Assembly (NCBI GenBank): GCA_016794365.1
Contig: JAEUKB010000098.1
Location: forward strand, 1 to 64,000
DNA from: Myxococcales bacterium
GTDB taxonomy: Bacteria; Myxococcota_A; Polyangia; Palsa-1104; JAEUJZ01
DNA length: 64,000 nucleotides
Direction of reading: 5' to 3'
The position numbers were made by a program, and so were the translations under genes. Within the stretch, counting starts at the first letter, position 1. Every line of letters begins with the position of its first letter. The notes beneath the pieces are model-generated. The model ran no database searches, was not told the DNA's origin, and saw only the letters and a list, made by a program, of their open reading frames with translations. Positions 1 to 8,622 of this stretch are shown piece after piece.

Positions 1-126
1 GGCGGCTACACCGGCAAGTCCTCCGGCGGTCCGCCCGGCATCATCGTCCTGACGCGAGGCCTCCAGCGCATCGAACTCCTCGCCGCCCACCTCCGCCAAA
101 ACCCCCCTCATCCCAATTACTTGTGA
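1..126 (+). CDS. C-terminal end of an IS4-like transposase (partial)
   Basis: Only the last 41 codons lie in the window, ending at TGA 124-126. The residues GGYTGKSSGGPPG followed by L-x-RGLQR match the conserved C-terminal segment of IS4/Tn5-like DDE transposases, where a glycine-rich GGxxGxxxxGPPG stretch precedes a WRG/RGL motif just before the end of the protein. The catalytic DDE residues would lie upstream, outside the window. The gene marks the edge of an insertion sequence that borders the repeat arrays and the RND pump. I could not define the terminal inverted repeat. The family assignment rests on one short motif, so it is moderately sure. Confidence 0.55.
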   Translation, partial: GGYTGKSSGGPPGIIVLTRGLQRIELLAAHLRQNPPHPNYL

Positions 127-226
127 TCAATGGTGAGAGCCGATGGCACACCCCAGCGGCTAATCGGCTCGTCCGCCTGAAACGAGCAAGCGGCCCCAGC
201 CTTCCTGCTGCCTGTCAGACGTCGCA

Positions 227-826
227 TCACGGCGCAGCGAGCGACGCTGGGCGCGGCGCAGGCCAGTGACACTCGTAGATGTCCTCGATCCCGTCTTCTT
301 CGTCTTCATGCTGGCCGATCCGCACAAAGCCCAGCTTCTGCGCAATCCGCAAGGACGGTGTGTTGTCAGGCCGAATCGAAAACACGAAGTGGCGGATGCC
401 GCGCTGCTCCGCAGTGAAGCGCAGAAGGCCCGTGACCGCTTCTTCCGCGTAGCCGTTTCGCCGGTACGGCTCAAAGATGACGTAGCCTAGCTCTAGTCCA
501 CCCGGAGCAATCTGCCCGAGGTACGGAGGACCGGGCGGAGTGTGAAAGTTTAGGTGCCCGACCAGCTGCGGGGCGTCCGCCAAGATGATGGCGCGCGGCA
601 GCCAAGACAGATACGCAGGGTTCTGTTTGGCCTGCGCAAGCCGCAGCTCCCACAGCCACTTGTCTTTTTGCCAGTCATCGGAAACGGGGACGCCCAGCAG
701 GCGCTCTGCTTCCATCCGGTTGTCGGTGACGCACGCTTGCAGCAGCTCTACCGAGGTTTCTAGCAAACAGAGTCGTTCTGTCCTGATGATGGATCGATTA
801 GCCACCAGCAAGAGCTTTGCAGACAC
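227..826 (-). CDS. GNAT-family N-acetyltransferase (RimJ/RimL-like)
   Basis: A 199-residue protein with the GNAT fold of the ribosomal-protein/antibiotic acetyltransferase type. It opens with the beta-1 signature IIRTERLCL. The acetyl-CoA pyrophosphate loop appears as YRRNGYAEEAV near residue 120 and the beta-5/alpha-4 motif as NTPSLRIAQKLGF near 155. It probably transfers acetyl from acetyl-CoA to an amino group in the cytoplasm; the substrate cannot be told. The start is a GTG with no clear ribosome-binding site, so the first few residues are uncertain. It stands alone, antisense to the IS remnant and followed upstream by the repeat region. Confidence 0.8.
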   Translation of the reverse strand: MSAKLLLVANRSIIRTERLCLLETSVELLQACVTDNRMEAERLLGVPVSDDWQKDKWLWELRLAQAKQNPAYLSWLPRAIILADAPQLVGHLNFHTPPGPPYLGQIAPGGLELGYVIFEPYRRNGYAEEAVTGLLRFTAEQRGIRHFVFSIRPDNTPSLRIAQKLGFVRIGQHEDEEDGIEDIYECHWPAPRPASLAAP

Positions 827-987
827 AAGCTGTAGTGCAAAGCCCCATCACGGGTGTACAGCATGCAAGATCCCAAGTCGTCCAGTCGGTCTGCGGTGAG
901 GACGGACTGAGACAACTTCGCCAAGCGCCGCTGGCAGGAACTTACCAGATGGGACGAGCAAGCGCCGCTGCGGTCGCTGGTACTCAC

Positions 988-1213
988 GATTCAAGACGAG
1001 AAACCGGCGCTCCCGCTGCGCGCGCTGGCGATTTAGCACGAGATAGCAGTGCTCCCTTTTCGGGCGCTGGCGATTCAAGACGAGAAACCGGCGCTCCCTC
1101 TGCGGGCGCTGGCGGTTCAAAACAAGAAACCAGCGCTCCCTCTGCGGGCGCTGGCGATTCAAGACGAGAAACCAGCGCTCCCTCTGCGGGCCAGGGCGAT
1201 TGGAGCTGAATAT
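988..1213. repeat. Tandem array with exact 42-bp period, hairpin-forming
   Basis: Copies of GATTCAAGACGAGAAAC (or diverged forms) begin at 988, 1030, 1072, 1114, 1156 and, truncated, 1198, so the spacing is exactly 42 bp. The best-preserved units carry CCAGCGC, 11 bases, then GCGCTGG, a 7-bp inverted repeat that could form a hairpin in every unit. More diverged material of the same kind seems to extend upstream to about 920. Because 42 is a multiple of three, all frames through the array stay open and give repeating 14-residue peptides. I see no start signal or codon bias that would make these real proteins. Confidence 0.85.
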
Positions 1214-1303
1214 GTGGCGGGTGTGTCACGTGGAGGGCGTGGTGGTGGACAGGGGGCCGCAGCCGCTGTGGTAGGAGATGGAGGGAGGACAGCAAGATCG
1301 GGG

Positions 1304-1571
1304 TTCCATTTGGAATGGATCGCGTAACGAGTCTGGAAAACGCTCTCCATCTTGAATGGATCAGCCGGACCAGTCTGCGGTTTGGGTTCCATTTCAAATG
1401 GATCCACATGTCCTGTGCAGGAACACGCATCCATTCGGAATGGATGGAAGCATCCAGTCTGGGTTTTGGCTTCCATCGCAAATGGAACAGACAGGGAGTG
1501 CGGATTTTGGCTTCCATCGCAAATGGATCTGAAATCCTGCACTGGGTTTGCAGATCCATTCGGAATGGCAG
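1304..1571. repeat. Array of seven palindromic TCCAT...ATGGA sites spaced 41-42 bp
   Basis: Seven dyad elements of the form TTCCATT-NNN-AATGGATC have their TCCAT at 1305, 1346, 1388, 1430, 1472, 1513 and 1555, so the intervals are 41, 42, 42, 42, 41 and 42. The copy at 1429-1445 is a perfect palindrome (ATCCATT, three bases, AATGGAT). The roughly 22-base segments between them are also related, with recurrent CAGTCTG and GGTTTTGG, so this is a tandem repeat rather than repeats with unique spacers. The last site lies about 90 bases before the start codon of the RND pump gene, a position fitting a multi-site operator. That role is inference. Confidence 0.85.
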
Positions 1572-1661
1572 CCCAACCGGCGACTTTCGGGTCTGTTTCG
1601 GCCCGTGGGAGCGTCTTTGGAATTGTGTTTTTGGCCGTCTCCGCAGTACCAAACGGCTCCG

Positions 1662-4600
1662 ATGTGGCTGACCCGGCTGGCGCTACGCAACCCAATTTTG
1701 ATCCTGATGCTGTCCCTGATGACGGTGGTCCTGGGAATCCAGTCGCTCCTGCGGCTGTCCGTAGATCTGTTCCCAGACATCACCATCCCGGTCATTCGGG
1801 TGGCGACGTTTTATCCGGGCGCAGGTCCAGCCGACATCGAGAAGGCGATTACCGTTCCGATTGAGCGGGCTGTCTCTGCGGCCCCCGGGATTGAGCGGGT
1901 CGAGAGCACGTCACGCCAGGGTGCATCGATCGTAAGCGCCTGGTTTTCTTACGGCACAAACCTGGACAACGCGCAGTTTGAGGTCCAGCAGCGCGTCTCC
2001 CAGATGCTCAACACGCTGCCGCCGGGGATCCAGCAGCCGTTTATCATCAAGTTCGACATCACCAACATCCCGGCGGTGACGATCGCGATCTCGTCTGACA
2101 GCTTGGATGAAAAGCAGCTCTACGACCTGACCTATAACGTCATTGAGCCGCAGATCGAGCGGCTGCCAGGTGTCGCGTCAGCCACCCCCGGTGGCGGGAA
2201 ACAGCGCGAGGTCGAGGTGGAAGTCGATCGGGACGCGCTGCGGGCCCGCTCACTGGGCATCTTGGACGTGGTGAGCGCGGTGCGCAGTTCAAACCTGCTC
2301 TTGCCGAGCGGAAACCTAAAGACTGGCGACCGTGACATCAACGTCTTTTCCAACACCCAAGTCACCCGCCCGCGTGAGCTAGCGTCTGTGATCGTCTCCC
2401 CAGGGGTCACAGGGGCCATGGGACAGAGCAGTGGCCAGCCGGTGCGGCTGTCTGATGTCGCCACGATCACAGATGGCACTGCCGATCAGCAGAACATTGT
2501 GCGGGTGTCGGGCGTGCGCGGCGTTTATCTGCGGGTGCTCAAGCAGCCCCAGGCCAACACGATTGCCGTGGTGGATGCGGTGCGGGCGCAGCTTCCGAAG
2601 CTGTATGGCGTGCCCGATAGCGTCAAGCTCGTTATCTCGTTTGATCAATCGACCTACATCCGAAGCGCCATCACGGCCCTGGAACACGAAGCGCTGCAAG
2701 GCGGCGGGCTGGCGGTGCTGGTGATCTTGATCTTCCTTTTATCGCTGCGCGCGACGGGAATCGTGGCGGTGGCCATCCCGCTGTCGATTGTGGCGACGTT
2801 TGTCCTTTTGTACTTTGCCGGTCAGTCGCTCAACGTCTTTACGCTCGGTGGGCTGGCGCTCGGGGTGGGGAGGCTGGTGGATGACTCCATTGTCGAGCTA
2901 GAAAACATCCACCGACACCTGGCGACAGAGCCCACGCGCAAGCAAGCGGTGCTGAAAGCGGCGCAGGAAGTGGCGATGCCGATTCTGGTGTCAACGATTA
3001 CGACGATCGTGGTGTTCTTCCCGGTGCTGTTCCTGACCGGCGTGGCGCGCTATCTGTTCATTCCCCTGGCGCTGACGATCAGCTTTTCGCTGCTGATGAG
3101 CTTCTTTGTGTCGCGCACGGTGACTCCGCTGCTGTGTCTGTACTGGCTGAAGAAGCCGGATGAGCATCACGGATCGTCCATGCCAGGTCCGGTGCGCTGG
3201 ATTGCGCAGCGGCTGGATGCGATGGATGACCTGTATGCGCGGCTGCTGGCGGTTGTGCTGCGGCATCGACTGGTCACGGTGGTGTCGATCCTGCTGCTGT
3301 GCGGGGCGACGGTGCCGCTGTACTTCCGCATCGGCAGCGAGTTCTTCCCGCAGAGTGACGAGAGCCAGTTCACGCTCAGCTACAAAGCGCCGATTGGTAC
3401 GCGCGTTGAGCGCAGCGAAGAAGTGTCGATGAAGCTAGAGCAGGTCATCCAAGACACGCTCAGCCCGCCGGGGAGCAAGCCGCTGTACATCGCCACGCTG
3501 GCTGACATTGGTCTTCCTGGTGGACGGACGGCGCTGTTTACGGGCAACACGGGTGGACACTCGGGCAACATTCAGGTGGCGCTGGTGTCACGGACAGAGC
3601 GCAGCCAGAGCGACACCCAGCTTGTGGATCGCGTCCGCAAGAACCTGGGCGAAAGAGCCGCAGGCATCGTCACCTACTTTTTTACCGGCGGCATCGTGAA
3701 GCGCATCCTGAACATGGGTCAGCCCGCGCCGGTTGACATTGAAATCCTGGGGCAGGACCAAGAACAGGGCGCGACGTACGCCAAGCGGGTGCTTGGGAAG
3801 CTGCGGTCGCTTCAAGATCAGAAAGGGCGGCCCCTGCTGACGGATCTTCAGCTCAGCCGAGAGGAAAACTATCCCGAGCTACACATTGAGGTCGATCGGG
3901 AAAAGGCGGGTGTGCTGGGGATTAGTGAGCAGCAGGTCGCGCAGTCGGTGCTCGCTTCGCTGACCGGCAACACGCAGTTTCAGCCGATTCGTTACACCGA
4001 CCCGCAGACCGGAAATGAGTACTTCGTAAACGTCCGCATGAGCGACCGACACCGCGATGAAGTGGATGACATTCGCGACATCTTCCTGCGGTCGCCGCAA
4101 GGGGCGATGGTGGCGCTGTCCTCGCTGGCAAAGATTGAGCGGTCGAGCGGTCCCGTCCAGATCAGTCGCAAGTATTTGCAGCGGGTGATTGATGTAACGG
4201 CCAACGTCGCACCGACCTCGAACTTGGGGGATGCATCGGATGCAGTGGTCGCGGCGCTGAAGGAGCTACCGCCACCGGAGGGCTTTTCCGTCAAGGTGAG
4301 CGGGCAGCGTGAAGCGCAAGAGCAAGCGTTTGCCGGACTGCTTCTGTCGGCGCTGCTCGCTGTCGTGCTGGTCTACATGGTGCTGGCGTCGCAGTTTAAG
4401 TCTCTGCTTCAGCCGCTCATCATCATGATGTCGGTTCCGCTGGGACTGGCCGGGGTGATGGTGTCGCTGTACGTGACGAAGACCACGCTGTCGGTCAACA
4501 GCTTCATGGGCATCATCATGATGGTCGGGATCGTGGTCAGCAACGGAGTGCTCTTGGTGGACTACGCCAATGTGCTGCGGCGACGTGGTGATGACTTGGT

Positions 4601-4889
4601 TTCCGCAACGGTTCACGCGGGACGCACGCGGCTGCGGCCCATCCTCATGACCACCATCGCAACGGTCGTGGGCCTGGTTCCGATGGCGCTGGGCATCGGA
4701 GAAGGAAGCGAGACCAACCTACCGCTTGCGCGGGCGGTCATTGGCGGGCTCACGGTATCGACGGTGATGACGCTGCTTTTGATCCCTGTGCTCTACAGCA
4801 TGCTGGGACGTTTTGCGGTCCCTTCGGCGGATGATGACGATGAGGAATCAGCAGGTCTGGGCAGCTCCGCAGAGGATGCCCATGCGTAA
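1662..4889 (+). CDS. RND-family efflux transporter, HAE1/AcrB type inner-membrane subunit
   Basis: A 1,075-residue proton-driven RND pump. The start chosen is ATG 1662 (MWLTRLALRNPILILML), which puts the usual first membrane helix at the N terminus and leaves a family-typical length. The longer open frame runs into the repeat array and is rejected. Visible family features are VDLFPDITIPVI after the first helix, the porter-domain segment PGAGPADIEKAITVPIE, and the helix-4 motif GVGRLVDDSIVELENI. The paired aspartates of this motif are the HAE1-type proton relay and differ from the CzcA metal type. The second half repeats the topology and ends in an acidic tail. The TolC-like gene overlaps its stop. 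No periplasmic adapter gene lies on either side, which is unusual for a tripartite pump. Substrate unknown. Confidence 0.9.
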   Translation: MWLTRLALRNPILILMLSLMTVVLGIQSLLRLSVDLFPDITIPVIRVATFYPGAGPADIEKAITVPIERAVSAAPGIERVESTSRQGASIVSAWFSYGTNLDNAQFEVQQRVSQMLNTLPPGIQQPFIIKFDITNIPAVTIAISSDSLDEKQLYDLTYNVIEPQIERLPGVASATPGGGKQREVEVEVDRDALRARSLGILDVVSAVRSSNLLLPSGNLKTGDRDINVFSNTQVTRPRELASVIVSPGVTGAMGQSSGQPVRLSDVATITDGTADQQNIVRVSGVRGVYLRVLKQPQANTIAVVDAVRAQLPKLYGVPDSVKLVISFDQSTYIRSAITALEHEALQGGGLAVLVILIFLLSLRATGIVAVAIPLSIVATFVLLYFAGQSLNVFTLGGLALGVGRLVDDSIVELENIHRHLATEPTRKQAVLKAAQEVAMPILVSTITTIVVFFPVLFLTGVARYLFIPLALTISFSLLMSFFVSRTVTPLLCLYWLKKPDEHHGSSMPGPVRWIAQRLDAMDDLYARLLAVVLRHRLVTVVSILLLCGATVPLYFRIGSEFFPQSDESQFTLSYKAPIGTRVERSEEVSMKLEQVIQDTLSPPGSKPLYIATLADIGLPGGRTALFTGNTGGHSGNIQVALVSRTERSQSDTQLVDRVRKNLGERAAGIVTYFFTGGIVKRILNMGQPAPVDIEILGQDQEQGATYAKRVLGKLRSLQDQKGRPLLTDLQLSREENYPELHIEVDREKAGVLGISEQQVAQSVLASLTGNTQFQPIRYTDPQTGNEYFVNVRMSDRHRDEVDDIRDIFLRSPQGAMVALSSLAKIERSSGPVQISRKYLQRVIDVTANVAPTSNLGDASDAVVAALKELPPPEGFSVKVSGQREAQEQAFAGLLLSALLAVVLVYMVLASQFKSLLQPLIIMMSVPLGLAGVMVSLYVTKTTLSVNSFMGIIMMVGIVVSNGVLLVDYANVLRRRGDDLVSATVHAGRTRLRPILMTTIATVVGLVPMALGIGEGSETNLPLARAVIGGLTVSTVMTLLLIPVLYSMLGRFAVPSADDDDEESAGLGSSAEDAHA

Positions 4890-6246
4890 CGCGGTTTTTT
4901 GTACGCTGCTGGTCAGTTCCTACGTGGGGGCCGCCGAGCCACCGCTTGGAGAAGCCGCGCAGAGAGAGCTGACGGAAGCGCTGCTTCCCAAAGAAGCACG
5001 GTCGCCGCAGCAAGAGTCGCAGCCGCCCCGGATGTCCTTTGAAGACGTGATCGAGCGGGCGCTTCAGTACAACTCGGCTGCGCTGCTCGCCAAGAGTGAA
5101 ACGCGACGGCTGATTGCGGTGATGGAGCAAGCGCGGGCGGCATCGCTTCCGACGCTGACACTTGGCGTAAACTACGCGCGTCTGGATGGGGACCGCATCC
5201 TGGGATCGGGAGACACCCAGCGGCTGGTGGCAGGAGCCGACCAAGTGGCGGGAAATGCAGCGGTGCAGCTTCCGATCTTGGCTCCGTCGCGGTGGGCGCA
5301 GTGGCTGCATGCCAGCGACAACGTCAAAGTCGCGGAACTCTCCGCCAAGGATGCGCGGCAGAAGGTGGCGGTCGCGGCAGCCCGGGCGTATCTGCTGGTG
5401 CTGACGCAGCAGCGCATCGTGGAAGCGGTCACACGGTCGCGCGATCTGGCGGCAGAGCATCATTTCTACGCCAAGCAGCGACTGGAAGGAGGCCTGGGCA
5501 ATCAGCTCGATGAAGTGCGAGCGCGCGCAGACTGGCAAGTCACGGAAGGACAGCGAAGTGGTGCGCTGGCTGTGCTGCGCCGGGCGGAAGAGCTGCTTGG
5601 GGCAATGATTGGTCACGATGGCCCCATCGATGTCTTGGGAGAGCCACAGCTTGAGCCCGTGCCGCCACTTATCGAAGCACAACAAGAAGCGCTGTGGCAG
5701 CGGTCGGATCTCAAGCTGCTACAGGTGCGAGCTTGGGCTGCGGCACGGCTGATTCGACACAGCTTTGTGGACTACTTGCCGACAGTTACGGGGAGCTTTG
5801 CGCCGTTTTTCCAAAACCCACCGTCGATTGTGCAGCCGCTGCTCGGCTGGCAGGCGCGCATCGACATTGGGTGGACGCTGTTTGACGGCGGTCTGCGCTA
5901 CGGCGTACAGCACGAGCGAAAGGCGCAGTACGAGCAGATCAAGATCACCCAGTGGGCGACGCAGCTTCAGGCGCGGGCCGAGGTTCGCGCAGCGAGCTAT
6001 GCCCTGGCGCGGGCGCAAGAGTCGGTGCATGCAGCCAAGGAAGCGGCGGAAGCAGCCAGCCTTGCGGCACGGATGGCCCGGCAGGCCTTTCTGGTCGGAG
6101 CGACCTCAAGCTTGGATGCGCTGGATGCAGAGCGAAGAGCCCGCGATGCTGAGACGGCGCTTGCCCAGGCGGAAGACAGCGTGAGGCAGGCGCACCTCGA
6201 CTTGCTGATTGCGAGTGGTCGATTCCCGAGCCCGCAGAAGCAGTAA
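4882..6246 (+). CDS. TolC-like outer-membrane efflux channel
   Basis: A 454-residue outer-membrane factor of the TolC family that would serve as exit duct for the RND pump encoded just upstream. The start at ATG 4882 gives MRNAVFCTLLVSSYVGAAEPP, a good signal peptide, and overlaps the last codons of the pump gene, so the two are translationally coupled. AGAGGA lies a few bases before it. ATG 4876 is an in-frame alternative. The mature protein shows the two-fold repeat of long alpha-helical segments with the OEP-type openings FEDVIERALQYNSAAL and, in the second half, a beta segment before the ALAQAEDSVRQAHLDLL helix. No lipobox cysteine is seen at the signal cleavage site. Confidence 0.85.
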   Translation: MRNAVFCTLLVSSYVGAAEPPLGEAAQRELTEALLPKEARSPQQESQPPRMSFEDVIERALQYNSAALLAKSETRRLIAVMEQARAASLPTLTLGVNYARLDGDRILGSGDTQRLVAGADQVAGNAAVQLPILAPSRWAQWLHASDNVKVAELSAKDARQKVAVAAARAYLLVLTQQRIVEAVTRSRDLAAEHHFYAKQRLEGGLGNQLDEVRARADWQVTEGQRSGALAVLRRAEELLGAMIGHDGPIDVLGEPQLEPVPPLIEAQQEALWQRSDLKLLQVRAWAAARLIRHSFVDYLPTVTGSFAPFFQNPPSIVQPLLGWQARIDIGWTLFDGGLRYGVQHERKAQYEQIKITQWATQLQARAEVRAASYALARAQESVHAAKEAAEAASLAARMARQAFLVGATSSLDALDAERRARDAETALAQAEDSVRQAHLDLLIASGRFPSPQKQ

Positions 6247-6275
6247 GCGCGCCCACTTGGTCAGGAGGTGGCGGG

Positions 6276-7382
6276 TTAGGCGTCGCGAGCAGCCAGCCAC
6301 TCGCCGACCTTGGGCCACAGATCCGTTGCAGCGGCCTTGCCGACCACAATCCCGACGTGTCCGCCTTTGACAACCAGCTCGGCTTTGTCGGTGCTGCTCA
6401 CTTGTCCCAAGATGGTGCTTGTGGTGGGCCTGGGCGCGATGATGTCGTTGGTCGCCACGACGTTGAGCAGCGGACAGCGAATGTTCGACAGGAGCACCTT
6501 GCGTCCGTTCATCACCAGCTGACCGCGCACAAGCCGATTGTGCTGGTAGAAGTCGCCAATCCACTGCCGATAGCAGCCTGAGGGAAACGCGACGCCTTCG
6601 TTCACCCAGCGAAACATGGCCTGCCAGCCGTAGACATCAAAGCGCGGGTCGCGCAGCTTCTCTTCGAGGCGTACAAACTGACCAGCTCCAGCGGGAAGGG
6701 GCTGAAGCAGCTTGCTCCCCACATCGGGGTATGCGCCAGGAACCGCCGGGAAGACCGAGGTCAGCAGCTCCAGCGGGAAGACCTCGGGACGGGTCCAGAC
6801 GCCAAACGGTCCAGCGTCGGTAAAGTCGATCGGCGTCGTAAGAAGGACCAGGTTCTTGATCAGCCCCTCTTCATGGAGCGCCGTAAAGCACGTCGCCACC
6901 GCACCGCCAATGCAGTAACCGAGCAGGGTGAGCGGCCCGCCCGCCTGCTTGGCGACGACCCGCACCGCGCGCGCCACGTACTGCTCTAAGAGCACGTCAA
7001 TGTTGAGGCTGCGGTCCTCATCGTTCCAGTCGCCCCAGTCGAGCAGATAGACCTCGTGCCCTTGCGACAGCAGATACGAGACAAAGCTCGCTCCGGGTCG
7101 AAGGTCCAAGATATACGCCCGGTTGATAAGCGGCATGATGCACAGCACTGGCGTCTTGCGCGTCGCTGGAGTCGTCCGCTCATAGCGATACAGACGGGCT
7201 TTGTTCTTGCGCCAGACCACTTGCTTGGGCGTCGGTCCCACCGCCGCGTCCCGAGAGCCTTGGACAGTGTTAACCAAGTCCAGCCAGTGCTCCAGCAGCG
7301 ACAGTCCTTGGTTGAGCGGTGAGTAGTGCGCCACTTTTTCGAGCGCGGACGAGATCCGCCCGAGCAGACCTTCCGTCTCCAT
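6276..7382 (-). CDS. phaC: Class III poly(3-hydroxyalkanoate) synthase subunit PhaC
   Basis: A 368-residue alpha/beta-hydrolase that polymerises hydroxyacyl-CoA into PHA storage granules. Its length fits class III PhaC (about 355-370 residues), not the longer class I/II enzymes. The lipase-box-like nucleophile motif is GYCIGGA with Cys157. The catalytic Asp lies in VVATNDIIAP and the catalytic His in KGGHVGIVVG. The substrate-side segment LLDWGDWNDEDRSL is also typical. The start at 7382 (METEGLL) is chosen over a longer frame that runs into the neighbouring gene. The small PhaE-like partner gene lies one base upstream, so both are likely on one transcript. Confidence 0.92.
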   Translation of the reverse strand: METEGLLGRISSALEKVAHYSPLNQGLSLLEHWLDLVNTVQGSRDAAVGPTPKQVVWRKNKARLYRYERTTPATRKTPVLCIMPLINRAYILDLRPGASFVSYLLSQGHEVYLLDWGDWNDEDRSLNIDVLLEQYVARAVRVVAKQAGGPLTLLGYCIGGAVATCFTALHEEGLIKNLVLLTTPIDFTDAGPFGVWTRPEVFPLELLTSVFPAVPGAYPDVGSKLLQPLPAGAGQFVRLEEKLRDPRFDVYGWQAMFRWVNEGVAFPSGCYRQWIGDFYQHNRLVRGQLVMNGRKVLLSNIRCPLLNVVATNDIIAPRPTTSTILGQVSSTDKAELVVKGGHVGIVVGKAAATDLWPKVGEWLAARDA

Positions 7383-7383
7383 C

Positions 7384-7734
7384 TTAGCCTCCCGTCGGCT
7401 TTCCGCTTCGCTGTTCCAGTGCTTCGATGCGATCGCCCAGCTTGTCGATCTTCTCTTCGAGCTGAAGCACCAGTTCGCCGAGCCGCACGATGTCTTCGCG
7501 CGCCGGGAAGTTGAGCAGGTGCAGCGTCGTCGAGACATTTTCGCGAGTTGCCCGCTGGGTTCGCAGGATGGCTTCCATCACCTTGCCGTTCAGTCGGGCA
7601 AAGCGCTCGGTGGTGATGAGCTTTTCGATCGCCGGTCCAGTGAGCTGCTCGACGGTGTCGTAGACTTTGCGGAGCACAAGAAACGGATCGATCGCAAAGG
7701 ATTTGGTCGTGGGAGTCTGCGGTTTGTTCTGCAT
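7384..7734 (-). CDS. Small PhaE-like / granule-associated partner of PhaC
   Basis: A 116-residue protein encoded immediately before phaC. It has a helical N-terminal half (FLVLRKVYDTVEQLTGPAIEKLI) and a C-terminal FPAREDIVRLGELVLQLEEKIDKL heptad stretch that looks like the coiled-coil end of PhaE, the second subunit of class III PHA synthases. Known PhaE proteins are usually two to three times longer, so this could be a minimal PhaE or a phasin-like regulator. The start at 7734 (MQNKPQ) is preferred to a codon seven residues earlier. The position next to a class III phaC is the strongest evidence for a role in granule formation. Confidence 0.65.
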   Translation of the reverse strand: MQNKPQTPTTKSFAIDPFLVLRKVYDTVEQLTGPAIEKLITTERFARLNGKVMEAILRTQRATRENVSTTLHLLNFPAREDIVRLGELVLQLEEKIDKLGDRIEALEQRSGKPTGG

Positions 7735-7758
7735 AGGGAAGCCTCTGCCTGCCACAGA

Positions 7759-8622
7759 TTAAAACTCAAAGCCGAGACCAGCGCTCAAGCTGGTGTCCGA
7801 CAAGTCCAGGTTACGAGCCCGACCAAAGCCGTTGACCCAGGAGTAGTTCAGCTCGACAAACAGCGTCACCCGGTTGAGCCCGACTTCTTGATCAATCGCA
7901 CGAGCTGCCGACGGATCAAGCGCCGACAGGTTCAGCGCCAAGCCGGGATGCACGACGAGTCCGAGCGATCCGCCGCTGGCATCCAGCGCCTTGGGCTGGC
8001 CGTTGCTGTCCGTGGTGTTGACCGTCGATACATACGAACTGCTGTTGCCAAACCACCACGCGTAATAGGCCAGACCCACCTTGACGTACGGGATGATCGG
8101 GATGCCAAAGCGTCGGTCGAGCACGTCGAAGCGATAGCTCAGAAGCAGCGACATCGGCACGACATTGAGCTTGTCTTCGTCGTCGGAGATGCAGTCGTTG
8201 TAGGTTACCTTGGTGGGATCTGGCTTGGTCGGCAGCACGTAGCTCCGCCCACCGCTGCCGTCGTCTTGGACCTGACAGTATTTCTGCGACTTGGGATCGA
8301 GCACAAACGACTTCGCGGTCCGAGAGTGATACCCCGCTGAGAGCCCGACCCCCAGGACGCCGAAGCCATGGAAGAACTGATAGTCCAGCTCTCCCTGACC
8401 GAGCAGACCCCACGCTGGGGTGCTACCGATTCCCGACGAGGGATCGCCAAAGACATCGGAAAACGGCGTCTTGCCGCCAAGCCCAACGCTGCGATCGATG
8501 TGCGGAACGTACGGGCCAAACTTGACCTCGAACATCACATGCTGCGGCGAGGACTGCACATCGGCATGCGCCACACTCGACCAAGCAACGAGCGACGCTG
8601 CTACTGCCCAGAAAGCCTTCAT
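7759..8622 (-). CDS. MXAN_2562-family outer-membrane beta-barrel protein
   Basis: A 287-residue secreted protein with a cleavable signal peptide (MKAFWAVAASLVAWSSVAHA) and alternating amphipathic beta strands ending in aromatic residues. It closes with LSAGLGFEF, the terminal-phenylalanine signal for outer-membrane barrel insertion. Strand pairs such as MFEVKFGPYVPHID and IIPYVKVGLAYYAWWF are visible. Its start codon overlaps the stop of the MYXO-CTERM-like gene by four bases. The arrangement and sequence match a pair I know from myxobacteria as MXAN_2561/MXAN_2562. Function is unknown; it may help display its partner on the cell surface. Confidence 0.75.
   Translation of the reverse strand: MKAFWAVAASLVAWSSVAHADVQSSPQHVMFEVKFGPYVPHIDRSVGLGGKTPFSDVFGDPSSGIGSTPAWGLLGQGELDYQFFHGFGVLGVGLSAGYHSRTAKSFVLDPKSQKYCQVQDDGSGGRSYVLPTKPDPTKVTYNDCISDDEDKLNVVPMSLLLSYRFDVLDRRFGIPIIPYVKVGLAYYAWWFGNSSSYVSTVNTTDSNGQPKALDASGGSLGLVVHPGLALNLSALDPSAARAIDQEVGLNRVTLFVELNYSWVNGFGRARNLDLSDTSLSAGLGFEF

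Noticed and set aside
1304..1571. CRISPR-like array
   Set aside because: The segments between the palindromes are related to each other, repeats are short and diverged, and no cas gene is near.
1548..1661. N-terminal extension of the RND pump
   Set aside because: It lies inside the last repeat and adds residues before the expected first membrane helix; ATG 1662 fits the family.
984..1864. Several open frames of 90-220 codons on both strands across the repeat arrays
   Set aside because: A 42-bp period keeps every frame open; no start signals, and peptides are pure repeats.
4750..5685. 311-codon minus-strand frame
   Set aside because: Antisense to the TolC-like gene, no family resemblance.
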